The notes beneath the pieces are model-generated. The model was not told where the DNA came from, searched no databases, and was given only the letters and a program-made list of their open reading frames with translations. Positions 8,317 through 17,701 of a stretch of DNA of 27,688 bases are shown here, one piece after another (the stretch's first letter is position 1; every line of letters starts with the position of its first letter). This DNA is from an uncultured Lachnospiraceae bacterium. Lineage in GTDB: Bacteria > Bacillota > Clostridia > Lachnospirales > Lachnospiraceae. The stretch spans positions 1 through 27,688 of the forward strand of contig CALCMD010000026.1 of the NCBI GenBank assembly GCA_937965795.1, read 5' to 3'. The position numbers and the translations under genes are program-made.

Positions 8317-9555
8317 CTAGATCAATGGATACTTATCCGTTAATCCCTGCACCAGCGCTCTCGCCTTCTGCTGATTTGCTTCCGGATCTTTAATCATGAT
8401 AGCGATCGCCTCCGCAATCACATCCATGTCCTCTTCCTTCATTCCCCTTGCAGTTACTGCCGGAGTTCCCAGACGGACGCCGCTGGTTACAAAAGCAGAT
8501 TTCGGATCATTCGGGATCGTGTTCTTATTGCAGGTAATGTGTACGCTGTCCAGAAGATTTTCTACTTCTTTTCCTGTCCTTCCGGTATCTACCAGGTCAA
8601 CCAGCATCAGGTGGTTGTCCGTGCCGCCGGAAACGATCTTGATTCCCCTGCTCATCAGCCCTTTGCAGAGCGCCTGTGCATTCTTCACGATATTCTGCTG
8701 ATAAACCTTATATTCATCGGAAAGTACTTCCTTGAAGCACACTGCCTTCGCTGCGATCACATGCATCAGCGGACCGCCCTGTACGCCCGGAAATACGGCT
8801 TTATTAAAATTAAACTTCTTTGCTGTCTCTTCACTGGAGAGAATCATTCCGCCTCTCGGCCCACGCAGCGTCTTATGTGTCGTCGTCGTCGTTACATCTG
8901 CATATGGAATCGGGCTCGGATGGAGTCCTGCCGCCACCAGTCCTGCGATATGCGCCATATCTACCATCAAATAAGCGCCTGCCTCATCTGCAATTTCCCT
9001 GAATTTCTTAAAATCAATCGTACGCGCATAAGCGCTCGCCCCCGCCACGATCAGTTTTGGTTTGCATTCAAGGGCAATTTCCCTTACTTTTTCATAATCA
9101 ATCACGCCATCATCGTTTACTCCGTAAGGTACAACATGAAAATACATACCTGAGAAGTTTGCAGGGCTTCCGTGTGTCAGATGCCCGCCGTGCGCAAGAT
9201 TCATACCCATCACGGTATCTCCGGCATTCAGCATCGCCAGAAACACTGCCATGTTTGCCTGTGCTCCGGAATGAGGCTGAACATTTGCATAAGTGCATCC
9301 AAAGATTTCTTTTGCACGCGCAATCGCCAGATTCTCTACTTCATCCACGCACTGGCACCCACCGTAATAACGTTTTCCCGGATAGCCTTCCGCATATTTA
9401 TTTGTTAATGGACTTCCCATAGCTGCCATAACCGCTTTCGTCACCCAGTTCTCTGAAGCAATCAGCTCAATATGACTGTCCTGACGTTTTTCTTCCCGGA
9501 CAATTGCCTCAGCGATTTCCGGATCTACTGCCCTCACCTCATCCAGTGAATACAT
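8317..9555 (-). CDS. glyA: Serine hydroxymethyltransferase
   Basis: A 412-residue PLP enzyme that interconverts serine and glycine while loading one-carbon units onto tetrahydrofolate. Length and sequence match bacterial SHMT throughout. The PLP lysine is Lys228 in TTTTTHKTLRGPRGG. Asp199 and His202 of VDMAHIAGL pack on the cofactor, and the N-terminal IELIASENW and NKYAEGYPGKRYYGG stretches form the substrate and dimer interface. The start at 9555 is supported by AAGGAGG eight bases upstream. A longer in-frame reading exists, but it would run through the promoter at 9623-9651 and so is not coding. Transcribed alone, with its own promoter and terminator. Confidence 0.98.
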   Translation of the reverse strand: MYSLDEVRAVDPEIAEAIVREEKRQDSHIELIASENWVTKAVMAAMGSPLTNKYAEGYPGKRYYGGCQCVDEVENLAIARAKEIFGCTYANVQPHSGAQANMAVFLAMLNAGDTVMGMNLAHGGHLTHGSPANFSGMYFHVVPYGVNDDGVIDYEKVREIALECKPKLIVAGASAYARTIDFKKFREIADEAGAYLMVDMAHIAGLVAAGLHPSPIPYADVTTTTTHKTLRGPRGGMILSSEETAKKFNFNKAVFPGVQGGPLMHVIAAKAVCFKEVLSDEYKVYQQNIVKNAQALCKGLMSRGIKIVSGGTDNHLMLVDLVDTGRTGKEVENLLDSVHITCNKNTIPNDPKSAFVTSGVRLGTPAVTARGMKEEDMDVIAEAIAIMIKDPEANQQKARALVQGLTDKYPLI

Positions 9556-9622
9556 AGAACTTTCCTCCTTAACATCCTCATACGTACAATGCTTTTTGTG
9601 CATAATAGTGGCATACCCTACC

Positions 9623-9651
9623 ATATTATCTGTTTTATCCGATATTGTCAA
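9623..9651 (-). promoter_or_regulatory. Sigma-A promoter of glyA
   Basis: TTGACA and TAATAT (minus strand) are separated by exactly 17 bases, a near-consensus promoter. It predicts a leader of roughly 60 bases before the glyA ATG. No riboswitch fold was recognised in that leader. Confidence 0.9.
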
Positions 9652-9724
9652 GCATTCGCCTGCCACTTATTTCGTATTTTGTAACCGTTCAGCCATGTAA
9701 GCTTCCTGACGGCTAAAAGCCGGC

Positions 9725-12700
9725 TTATTTTACCTTCGCCTTTTTCCCTGCGCCGGCTTTTTTCAGTTTTCCAAGAAGCGCGGCTTTCTGTTTTTTCGTC
9801 ATCTTCTTCGCGCTGACGGTCAGCTTTGCGGAGGTTTTCTGAAACGCGCCTGTGCGGATTGTTTTCAGGGCTTTTCCTTTTAACTGAACATTTTTCAGGT
9901 TCTTACAGCCTGTAAATGCCTGTTTCCCGATCATGGTGACGTTCGTTCCAAGAATCACTTTTTTCAGCTTCGTATTTCCCATCATAACACGGCTACCGAC
10001 TTCTGTAACCTTGCAGGTCACGCCGCCGATTCTCACAGTTGCCGGAACGTTCAGCTTTGACGCCTTCTTATTTAAGACGCTTACCAGCTTTGCCGTTTTC
10101 TTTTTCTCGTTCGTTACCCGGTAACGTCCGGCTCCCACTGTTTTTTCCACGCCTTTCCCAAACTCTTCCCTGGGGACGGGCTTTTCTGTTTCCGCAGGAG
10201 GCGCTTCCGTAGACGGCGTCTCCGTTTCCTGTTTCTTCGTAAACTTCGCAGTCAGCTCTACCGAAACGGTAACGGTAAAGGTATAAACTGCCTGATCGGA
10301 TACCTTTTCTCCTCCCAGATACCATCCGGTGAACTCATAGTTTTCATCCGGCGTCGCCGTAACCGTCACTTGACTGCCCGGAACAGCCTGTGTGCTTCCG
10401 GCAGCGCTTCCTCCTGCTTCTGCCGTAACGCTGACATTTGCTTTCTCTGCCGGAATTCTAAAGCTGGTAACCGAATGTTCGGGAAGCGTATACTCCAGTT
10501 CTGTCCCCTCTCCGCATATGCTTGTTTTTCCGATCGTTACCTTGTCCGGTTCTGCCAGTGTATTCATATCATCCACATTCTCAGAACTTAAATCCCATAC
10601 CTCTACCTCTTCCCCCGTCAGATCACGGCCATCTACAGAAATCTGTATGGACGAAGTATCGGATTTCTTATTATTGATGACCAGTACATAGGTATTTCCC
10701 TGGTCATCTTTCGTGGAATACACGTTGATATTCTGTACCGTATTATTTCCGCTCGTATAATAATCCCCGTTTCCGGTAATGGTCTGGTTCACCTGCACAT
10801 TTCCCGTCATATGGTTAAAAATGGAAAACAGATACAAGGTAGGCGTCGCCACATACTGATACCCATTGTCGGAGTTATGGCACTGAATCACGCACTGCTG
10901 CCATGCGCCCAGATTATCTCCTACCGTAAAGTCTACCAGACAGTGCTTGTTCTGATATGCCGCCCCGGCATTTACCCCGTCGACCATATGGTTTGCGACA
11001 TAGATCGCCGTTCCCAGAGACGTGACGTAATTGCTCTGAGTATTGATGCCAAATTCCGAAATTGCCACCTTTTTCCTGTCATCGCCCGTAGCTGCCATCA
11101 TCGCGTCCTTATGGGACGCCACATAGTTTGTCTTTGCCTTCGCTGTCGCCAGAGATTCCTCATACTGTCCTGCATTAGAAAAGCTGGTATATGGATGGAT
11201 AATCACCCCGTCATATTTATCATTATAGCCCTGGCTGTTCATCTGAGAAATAAAATCCTTCTGAAGCCTGTCCACGATTCCGGAATAGATCTCAATCTCT
11301 GTCCCGATCTGGCCGGCCACCTCTTTCATGGCGTCATAATATTCCACAAATCCCGCCTGTCTCGACTGGTAAGTACACGTAATCTTCGCTCCCGCCGCCG
11401 GAATATTTCCATCTATGCCGTCGCCAAAAGTAATCTTTCCGGTCTCATAGTCAAAGGTACAGACATTTGCCGCTCCCTGTCCTTCCAGAGATTCTACAAT
11501 CTGCCATGCGCTGCCCGCTACCGATACCGTCGCGCTGTCCTCCACAACCGGAACATAGTATACATAGCGTTCTTCGTTTGGCTTTCCGTCACTGTTCGAT
11601 GCGGCAGCCCTCCAGTCCGCTTTTTTCGCCACATTGGTCGTGTTCTGATAATAACTCCTCTGTCCTGCCGTATAGGTCATGACGCCTCCGTTAATGTATG
11701 CGTCTACCGCGCTGCGGTTTCCTTTTCCTGCCATCCAGTAGTCCTGTCCGGTATCGCTGAACTCATTTCCAAGCTCAAACCGTACCACGCCGTATGGCTC
11801 TTCATGTCCGTTTTTCGCACGCTCGGCCGCCCAGTCAACGCCCCCGTTCGGATTGCTTCCGTCATTCGGCGCATTCAGATACTCTACCAGGTCTGCCGCA
11901 TCCTGAGGATTGCCCCTCCCCAGTCCATATACAAAAATCGCCTCCGAACCCAGGTCGTCATAAATCCATTTCATCGCTTCATCCACGCCAAAAACCGGAT
12001 TTACCGGAATCTCTCCCGGATTCGAATAAAAATTATTTCCCGCAATGATCGGCTGTCTCTCTTCCAGCGGCCCGATCGTATCCTTCCAGGTAAAAAGATT
12101 CGATACCGTACCTCCCGGATAACGCACAGAACCAAAGTTTGCCTCTTTAGAATAGGAATCAAATGCTTCGGCAATCGCATTCGTATTGGTATCCCAGCTT
12201 CCGTAACCATCCTTATGATAACGGTGATTGATTCCAAACATGGCAGATGGAATCTCCCTCACTTCATCCTTTGTATCCACCTCAATCGTGATGACCGCCT
12301 GCGGGCTCTCTGTCGCCCCAAATTCATCATACAGAGCTTTTACCGTGTCCGCATTTACCACCTTATTATAATAGCGCAGCTCGTCTACATGTCCTTTGAC
12401 TGCTCCTGCTGCATTCATATTCTTATGAATCCCCACCAGAATATCTGTTGCCGCATTTACGGATGTTCCGCTCAAGACACTTTCTTCTGCAAGACTTCCG
12501 TTTATATAAAACTGCATCTTTTTTGCGTCGTGATCATAGGTAACTGCTACATGATGCCAGCTATTCAGCGCAATCGTCTGATTGTCACACACAGCGTCCG
12601 CCCCATTCAGATAACTTCCATATTTTCTGTTTGTGTTCAAATAGAGAATCGTTCTGCCATCCGCTCCTGTATTGGATGCGTCGGCTGTCTGCTGAAACAG

Positions 12701-13102
12701 GTTAATTTTATCTCCGTTCAAAACGCCGTCGCCATACTTCACCCAGGCACAAAAGGTAAAATCATCCGTAGATGAATTCAATCCTTTCCCGGCGTCTTTC
12801 AGGTTCAATTTAATATAAGAATTCGCCGCCTTACTGAAATAAGCGCTTCCTCCCGATATACCGTCCCCGCTTTTTAAGGTAACTCCGCTTCCTGATTTTT
12901 CTGCTGTTACATTCGTTCCGGAAACACTGTTGGCCAGCCGCGCTGTTTCTGTGTCTCCATCAAATTTCCAGTACCCCACCAGTCCATCTGTCAGATTCGC
13001 CTCTGCCTGAACCTGGAGAGCTCCCGCACAGGAAAAGGCTCCTCCTGTGGTAACACAGGCCGCCATCAGCAGCGCAATCATCTTTTTCATACTCTTTTTC
13101 AT
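9725..13102 (-). CDS. Secreted multidomain glycoside hydrolase, arabinofuranosidase-like (downstream copy)
   Basis: A 1,125-residue secreted protein. Domains in order: signal peptide (about 1-34, ending near VQAEA); LamG/concanavalin-like jellyroll (about 38-261); a clan-A-type catalytic domain (about 272-770); a beta-sandwich C-terminal to it (about 790-885); one InlB B-repeat-like domain (about 890-957); a Thr/Pro/Glu-rich linker; and a BspA-type LRR_5 region with a Lys-rich tail (about 990-1125). The catalytic part has RYPGGTVSNLFTWKDTIGP, a probable acid/base Glu447 in FELGNEF, and a probable nucleophile Glu683 in AISEFG. This resembles GH51-type arabinofuranosidases, but the family is uncertain. 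A beta-rich insert (about 512-580, containing ITFGDG) separates the two Glu residues. The start at 13102 is chosen because GGAGG lies five bases upstream; an earlier in-frame ATG has none. No LPXTG motif. It follows its paralogue by 24 bases and is probably co-transcribed. Confidence 0.85.
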   Translation of the reverse strand: MKKSMKKMIALLMAACVTTGGAFSCAGALQVQAEANLTDGLVGYWKFDGDTETARLANSVSGTNVTAEKSGSGVTLKSGDGISGGSAYFSKAANSYIKLNLKDAGKGLNSSTDDFTFCAWVKYGDGVLNGDKINLFQQTADASNTGADGRTILYLNTNRKYGSYLNGADAVCDNQTIALNSWHHVAVTYDHDAKKMQFYINGSLAEESVLSGTSVNAATDILVGIHKNMNAAGAVKGHVDELRYYNKVVNADTVKALYDEFGATESPQAVITIEVDTKDEVREIPSAMFGINHRYHKDGYGSWDTNTNAIAEAFDSYSKEANFGSVRYPGGTVSNLFTWKDTIGPLEERQPIIAGNNFYSNPGEIPVNPVFGVDEAMKWIYDDLGSEAIFVYGLGRGNPQDAADLVEYLNAPNDGSNPNGGVDWAAERAKNGHEEPYGVVRFELGNEFSDTGQDYWMAGKGNRSAVDAYINGGVMTYTAGQRSYYQNTTNVAKKADWRAAASNSDGKPNEERYVYYVPVVEDSATVSVAGSAWQIVESLEGQGAANVCTFDYETGKITFGDGIDGNIPAAGAKITCTYQSRQAGFVEYYDAMKEVAGQIGTEIEIYSGIVDRLQKDFISQMNSQGYNDKYDGVIIHPYTSFSNAGQYEESLATAKAKTNYVASHKDAMMAATGDDRKKVAISEFGINTQSNYVTSLGTAIYVANHMVDGVNAGAAYQNKHCLVDFTVGDNLGAWQQCVIQCHNSDNGYQYVATPTLYLFSIFNHMTGNVQVNQTITGNGDYYTSGNNTVQNINVYSTKDDQGNTYVLVINNKKSDTSSIQISVDGRDLTGEEVEVWDLSSENVDDMNTLAEPDKVTIGKTSICGEGTELEYTLPEHSVTSFRIPAEKANVSVTAEAGGSAAGSTQAVPGSQVTVTATPDENYEFTGWYLGGEKVSDQAVYTFTVTVSVELTAKFTKKQETETPSTEAPPAETEKPVPREEFGKGVEKTVGAGRYRVTNEKKKTAKLVSVLNKKASKLNVPATVRIGGVTCKVTEVGSRVMMGNTKLKKVILGTNVTMIGKQAFTGCKNLKNVQLKGKALKTIRTGAFQKTSAKLTVSAKKMTKKQKAALLGKLKKAGAGKKAKVK

Positions 13103-13126
13103 GCTTTCCTCCATTTCTTCCATGCT

Positions 13127-16100
13127 TTATTTTACCTTTGCCTTTTTGCTCATCCCGGCCTTCCTCAGTTTTTTCAGTAATTGCTTTTTCTGTTTTTTGT
13201 TCATCTTCTTCGCACTGACGGTCAGTCTGGCGGATGTTTTCTTAAACGCTGCCGTCCGGATGGTTTTTAACCCTTTTCCTTTTAACTGAACGTTCTTCAG
13301 ATTTTTGCATCCCATAAATGCCTGCTTTCCGATTACCGCGACATTCGGGCCGAGAACCACCTTCCTCAATCTGGTATTCCCCATCATAATCCGTTCTCCT
13401 GCTTCTGTGACTTTACAGGTTACGCCACCGATTTTCACGGTTGCGGGAAGGTTCAGTTTTGACGCTTTCTTATTCAGGACACGGATTAACTTTGCCGTTT
13501 TCTTCTTCTCATCCGTCACCTGATAACGCCCGATTCCCACCGTTTTCTCCGCACCTTTTTCAAACTTTTCTTCCCCAGGAAGGGTGGGTTCTGTTTCGGG
13601 CGGGTTCGTTTCCGGCTCCTGTTTCTTTGTAAATCTGGCCGTCAGCTCCACAGACGCCGTAACGGTAAAGGTGTAGGACGCATCCTTCGATACCCTGTCA
13701 TTACCGTTATACCAGCCGGCAAACTCATAACCATTGTCCGGTACCGCGGTAACGGTCACCTCGCTTCCAGGAGCTGCCTTCGTGCTTCCGCTGGCCCTTC
13801 CGCCGCTTTCCGCTCTGGCTGTAACGGCCAGCTTCTCTACCGGAATCTTAAAGCTGGTGATCGAATGCGGCGCCAGCCTGTATTCCATGTCCGCTCCCTC
13901 ACTGCTTACCGTAGTCTTTACCACATCTACCTGATTCGGATGTTCCAGTGTATTTTCATCCTCCACGCTTTCGGAAGTCAGATACCATACCTCCATCTCC
14001 TGGGCCGTCAAATCTCTCCCCGCTACCCCGATCGTAACAGGCGTCTCCTCACTTCTATGGTTATTTACCACCGTCACATAAACATTTCCCTCATCGTCCT
14101 TCGTAGCGTACGTTTTCACCATAGGAACGTCCCAGTTTCCATTCTGCACAAAGGTATAATATGTCCCGTTTCCGGCAACCTCCTGCCCAATCTGCTTACT
14201 TCCGGTCATGTGATTAAAGATAGAAAACATCTTTGCGGAAGGTGTGGATACAAAGCTGTATGAGCCATCGTCATTCCGGATTGCCTGAATCACGCACTGC
14301 GCCCCATTGCCAAGATCATCTGACGCATACGGATAATCCACCAGACAATGCTTATTCAGATAAGGTGTGCCAAGATTGATATAATCAATCATCTCATTCG
14401 CCAGATACACCGCATGTCCGATTCCACGAACAAGCTGCATATTGTGCCGGTAAATACCAAACTCGGAAACCACGGGTACCTTGCCTTCTCCCATCAGCTC
14501 TTTCAGTTCCTTTACACGGCTTATATTATGTTCCTGGGAACGTCCCAGGAGCTTTTCATAAAACTCAGGATCGTTTTCCGGTATATTGATATACCCGCCG
14601 CCGCTTCCGCTCGTCTCACTGTAAGGATGAATTACCGCTCCATCATATTGATTTCCCGCATCCTTCAATGCCTGAATTGCGGACTCTTTTTCCATACAGG
14701 AGTACACTTCCACTTCCATTCCCAGTTCTGCCGCAATCTTTTTCAGCTCACGGTAGTAGTCAGTAAAACCGTCCTGTATACTCGTATAAGCGGCATTGAT
14801 GCTCTGTCCCGCTGCCGGTATATTGCCGTTCGTCCCATCTCCGAACGTGATTTTTCCCGACGCATAGTCAAACGTACAGACATTCTCCCGTCCTCGCCCT
14901 TCCAGCGAATCCACGATCTGCCATGCCGTTCCGCCCACATTGACAGAAACGCTTCCTTCTTTTACCGGTTTATACCGCACATACCGAACCTGCCCTGCCG
15001 TGCCATCGCTGTTTGCCGCCGCATTTCTCCAGTCCTCTTCCTGTACGGTCTTCGTGTTCTGTCCAAATGTCATCTCACCGCCGTTTACGTAAGCCTGCGC
15101 CATTCTGTCATAAGAGCTGCTGCCGCACCCCGGCATCCAGTAATTCTGCCCCCAGAGCCCCATCTCATTTCCGATCTCAAAGCGGGTAACTCCATAAGGC
15201 TCTTCGTGTCCATTTTCTTTTCGCACCTCGGCCCAGTCGATACCGCCGTTCGGGTTTGTGGCATCTCCATCCGCCGGGGCATTCAGATACTCGAACAGGT
15301 CGGCCGCATCCGCCGCGCTTCCCTGTCCCATAGCATAGACCCAGACAGCCTCCGAGCCAAGCTCGTCATAAATCCATTTCATTGCCTCGTCCACACCGAA
15401 ATTCGGCGTAATCGGCGCGCTGGTATTTCCATGAATCGTTTTCTTTCTCTGCTCTGCCGGCCCGATTGCACGCTTCCAGTCAAACAGATTGGACACGGTT
15501 CCTCCCGGATAGCGTACCGAACCAAACGCCGCTTCCTTCGCATACTCGGTAAACTGCTCCTCCATCTTCTGTTTTGCGGCATTCCAGGAGCTGTATCCAT
15601 CGTTATGGTACCTGTGATTGATGCCAAACATCGCCGGGGAAATATCTCTCACCTCTTCGGATGGGTCTACCGTAATCAAAATTGGTTCTTTTTCTTCCTC
15701 CGGCAGCTTAAACTCGTCATACAAGGCCGCAATCGTATCCGCACTCACAACCTTATTATAGTAACGAAGTTCATCCAGGCTCCCTTTCAAGGCCCCGGAC
15801 TGTTCCATATTTTTATGGATCCCTATCAGAATATCTGTAGCCTCATCTGCAAACGCCCCGCTCAGAGTACTCTCCTTTTTTAAGACCCCGTTTATGTAAA
15901 ACTGTAGCTTTTTCGTCCCGTGATTGCAGGTGACCGCTACGTGATGCCATTTTCCAAAAACAATCCCCGTATCGCATACCACATCTGTTCCTGTCAGGTA
16001 GGTGCCGTATTGCCTCTGCCCATTCACATACAGAATTGTTCTGCCGCTCCCCATCTGCTGAAAAAGGTTCATCTTCCCGCCTGAGGATGAGGCTTCCGCA

Positions 16101-16474
16101 TCATAATTCACCCATGCCGCAAAGGTAAAATCATCGGCAGACGCATTCAACAATCCCTGCTCCAAATCCGTTCTTTTCATTTTCAGCCAGGAATCCGCCG
16201 CCTTTTGAAACGAAACCGAACCGCCCGATATTCCCCCGTCACTTTTCAACACGACGCCGCTTCCGGACTTTATCACCTCTGTATTCGTGCCGGACACCTC
16301 ATTTTCCAGCCGTGCCTCATCCGTGTCCCCGTCAAATTTCCAGTAACCGATCAATCCCTCTGACAGATTAGCTTCCGCACGGACTCTCATGTCTCCCACA
16401 TAAGGCATGATACCTGACGCCGCCACACATCCTGCCACCAATAATGACAGTGCTTTCTTGCTTCTGTTCTTCAC
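13127..16474 (-). CDS. Secreted multidomain glycoside hydrolase, arabinofuranosidase-like (upstream copy)
   Basis: A 1,115-residue paralogue of the next gene, similar along its whole length and with the same domain order: signal peptide (about 1-34), LamG-like jellyroll (about 38-255), catalytic domain (about 265-760), beta-sandwich, InlB B-repeat-like domain (about 882-948), Pro/Glu linker, and LRR_5 region with a Lys-rich end (about 975-1115). The predicted acid/base is Glu437 (FEIGNEM) and the nucleophile Glu671 (VVSEFG), 234 residues apart, with the ITFGDGTNG insert between them. Translation starts at GTG, with GAGGGGG seven bases upstream; I see no in-frame ATG with a better site. The whole-length similarity points to a tandem duplication followed by divergence, so the two enzymes may differ in linkage or substrate. 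The likely target is an arabinose- or similar furanose-containing polymer, which is inference from the GH51-like motifs only. The divergent lipoprotein gene starts 125 bp away. Confidence 0.85.
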   Translation of the reverse strand: MKNRSKKALSLLVAGCVAASGIMPYVGDMRVRAEANLSEGLIGYWKFDGDTDEARLENEVSGTNTEVIKSGSGVVLKSDGGISGGSVSFQKAADSWLKMKRTDLEQGLLNASADDFTFAAWVNYDAEASSSGGKMNLFQQMGSGRTILYVNGQRQYGTYLTGTDVVCDTGIVFGKWHHVAVTCNHGTKKLQFYINGVLKKESTLSGAFADEATDILIGIHKNMEQSGALKGSLDELRYYNKVVSADTIAALYDEFKLPEEEKEPILITVDPSEEVRDISPAMFGINHRYHNDGYSSWNAAKQKMEEQFTEYAKEAAFGSVRYPGGTVSNLFDWKRAIGPAEQRKKTIHGNTSAPITPNFGVDEAMKWIYDELGSEAVWVYAMGQGSAADAADLFEYLNAPADGDATNPNGGIDWAEVRKENGHEEPYGVTRFEIGNEMGLWGQNYWMPGCGSSSYDRMAQAYVNGGEMTFGQNTKTVQEEDWRNAAANSDGTAGQVRYVRYKPVKEGSVSVNVGGTAWQIVDSLEGRGRENVCTFDYASGKITFGDGTNGNIPAAGQSINAAYTSIQDGFTDYYRELKKIAAELGMEVEVYSCMEKESAIQALKDAGNQYDGAVIHPYSETSGSGGGYINIPENDPEFYEKLLGRSQEHNISRVKELKELMGEGKVPVVSEFGIYRHNMQLVRGIGHAVYLANEMIDYINLGTPYLNKHCLVDYPYASDDLGNGAQCVIQAIRNDDGSYSFVSTPSAKMFSIFNHMTGSKQIGQEVAGNGTYYTFVQNGNWDVPMVKTYATKDDEGNVYVTVVNNHRSEETPVTIGVAGRDLTAQEMEVWYLTSESVEDENTLEHPNQVDVVKTTVSSEGADMEYRLAPHSITSFKIPVEKLAVTARAESGGRASGSTKAAPGSEVTVTAVPDNGYEFAGWYNGNDRVSKDASYTFTVTASVELTARFTKKQEPETNPPETEPTLPGEEKFEKGAEKTVGIGRYQVTDEKKKTAKLIRVLNKKASKLNLPATVKIGGVTCKVTEAGERIMMGNTRLRKVVLGPNVAVIGKQAFMGCKNLKNVQLKGKGLKTIRTAAFKKTSARLTVSAKKMNKKQKKQLLKKLRKAGMSKKAKVK

Positions 16475-16544
16475 TCTTTGTCCCCCTCTTTCTTAATATT
16501 TTACGATCATCATACTATATTTTTATATCATTTGCCCTATTTTT

Positions 16545-16573
16545 TTGACATTTCCCCACTTTTCATATACACT
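16545..16573 (+). promoter_or_regulatory. Sigma-A promoter of the lipoprotein gene
   Basis: A consensus TTGACA (16545-16550) is followed after 17 bases by TACACT (16568-16573), 25 bases before the ATG. The same 125-bp gap must also hold the promoter of the divergent glycosidase genes, for which I found no convincing pair of boxes. Confidence 0.7.
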
Positions 16574-16598
16574 ATAGAAAAACCTCAAAGGAGATGTC

Positions 16599-17693
16599 AT
16601 GAAAAAATATAATTTTTTTACATTATTCACAGTACTTCTCTGCCTCCTGTTTGTGCTTTCCGGCTGTCGGGATTCCGAACCGGTGAAACTCGTAAAATCA
16701 GAGCTAAGCCAAATACAAAAACTCGACGAACATACCATCCAGACTTTTATTTCCTATAAAAACATGATTCCTTCTGGTTCCGACTCACAAACCGACTCGG
16801 ACGCTGCCGAAGCAATACAGCTCTTTTTTCAAAATTTTGACTACCGCATTCTCTCTTCTAGCATAACAGAAGAAAACGCCACTGTAAATGTGGAAATTGA
16901 AAATATAGACGCCAAAGCCCTGGCAAAAGACCTCTGTCTGGAACTGATCGCCCGTTCCACCTCACCGAACCCGGAAGACTCGCCGCTTTCCACCACAGGC
17001 TCTTATTTTTCTCTCCTGTATGACATTCTTTCTTCCGGAACATACGAATCCGTCAAAACCACGGCACATTTTCATCTGACCGAAACAGACGACGTCTGGC
17101 ATATTCAGAGCGATGAGTCACTGGAGAACGAAATTGTGGGCGGCTTTATCTCCTATCTGCGTAATCCTTACCTTGTGACGCCGGAGGAGATTACCGCCAA
17201 AGTCTTTGAAATGATGCAGAAACAAACGGCAGAGGACTGGGTCTTTTATCTTGGGATGAACGATATTTTTTCTACTTACAGTACGCTCGCCAAAAAAGTG
17301 GACCTTGCGCTTGCCTCGCAGATTTCCAAATGCTTTTCCTACAAAATCCAGAAAGTGACGGAAAAGAATAAAAAGGCAACGGCTGTTATTGATATTACCA
17401 GTCTGGATATGAATCATGTTTTGGAGGTTTATATGGACAAGCTTCTGGATTATGCTTCTACCACGGAAGCCGTGCGCGCGACCGATACGGAACTTGCCGA
17501 TAAGACTGCCGCTCTTCTGGCCGAATGCCTGAACAGCAATACAAAGACTTGTACGAAAACGATAGAAATTGATTTTGTAAACAATGGAACCGCCTGGGAA
17601 ATGAATCTGAACAGCGATTTCACAGACGCTCTCCTGGGCAATATGACAGAGGCGGTAAAGACCTTTCAGTCACAGGCGGTTCCCACAAGCTGA
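16599..17693 (+). CDS. Lipoprotein of unknown function with two repeated domains
   Basis: A 364-residue protein with a classic lipoprotein signal: MKKYNFF, a hydrophobic stretch, then the lipobox LSGC with Cys23 as the lipidated residue. It should be anchored on the outer face of the membrane. The rest appears to be two copies of one domain of about 150 residues (about 55-190 and 235-355). FDYRILSSSITEENATVNVEIENID in the first aligns with FSYKIQKVTEKNKKATAVIDITSLD in the second, and DVWHIQSDESLENEIVGG with TAWEMNLNSDFTDALLGN. The pattern (amphipathic helix, beta hairpin, aromatic near the end) resembles NTF2-like/DUF5105-type lipoproteins of Clostridia, but this is only a resemblance. AAGGAG lies five bases before the ATG. 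It is divergent from the glycosidase pair; a functional link is not shown. Confidence 0.8.
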   Translation: MKKYNFFTLFTVLLCLLFVLSGCRDSEPVKLVKSELSQIQKLDEHTIQTFISYKNMIPSGSDSQTDSDAAEAIQLFFQNFDYRILSSSITEENATVNVEIENIDAKALAKDLCLELIARSTSPNPEDSPLSTTGSYFSLLYDILSSGTYESVKTTAHFHLTETDDVWHIQSDESLENEIVGGFISYLRNPYLVTPEEITAKVFEMMQKQTAEDWVFYLGMNDIFSTYSTLAKKVDLALASQISKCFSYKIQKVTEKNKKATAVIDITSLDMNHVLEVYMDKLLDYASTTEAVRATDTELADKTAALLAECLNSNTKTCTKTIEIDFVNNGTAWEMNLNSDFTDALLGNMTEAVKTFQSQAVPTS

Positions 17694-17701
17694 ACCAAAA
17701 A

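Noticed and set aside
9556..9666. A 37-codon N-terminal extension of glyA.
   Set aside because: It runs through a near-consensus promoter and the AAGGAGG binding site, and SHMT normally begins where the shorter protein does.
9710..9722. Small hairpin CGGCT/AGCCG just after the downstream glycosidase gene as a terminator.
   Set aside because: Only a 5-bp stem with no T-run on the minus strand; too weak to call.
10811..12775. A 654-codon open frame on the plus strand antisense to the downstream glycosidase gene, and a similar 511-codon one at 14348-15883.
   Set aside because: Both are shadows of the long glycosidase genes: compositions rich in Ile, Arg, His and Cys, no binding site, no recognisable domains, and the opposite strand has clear domains and catalytic motifs.
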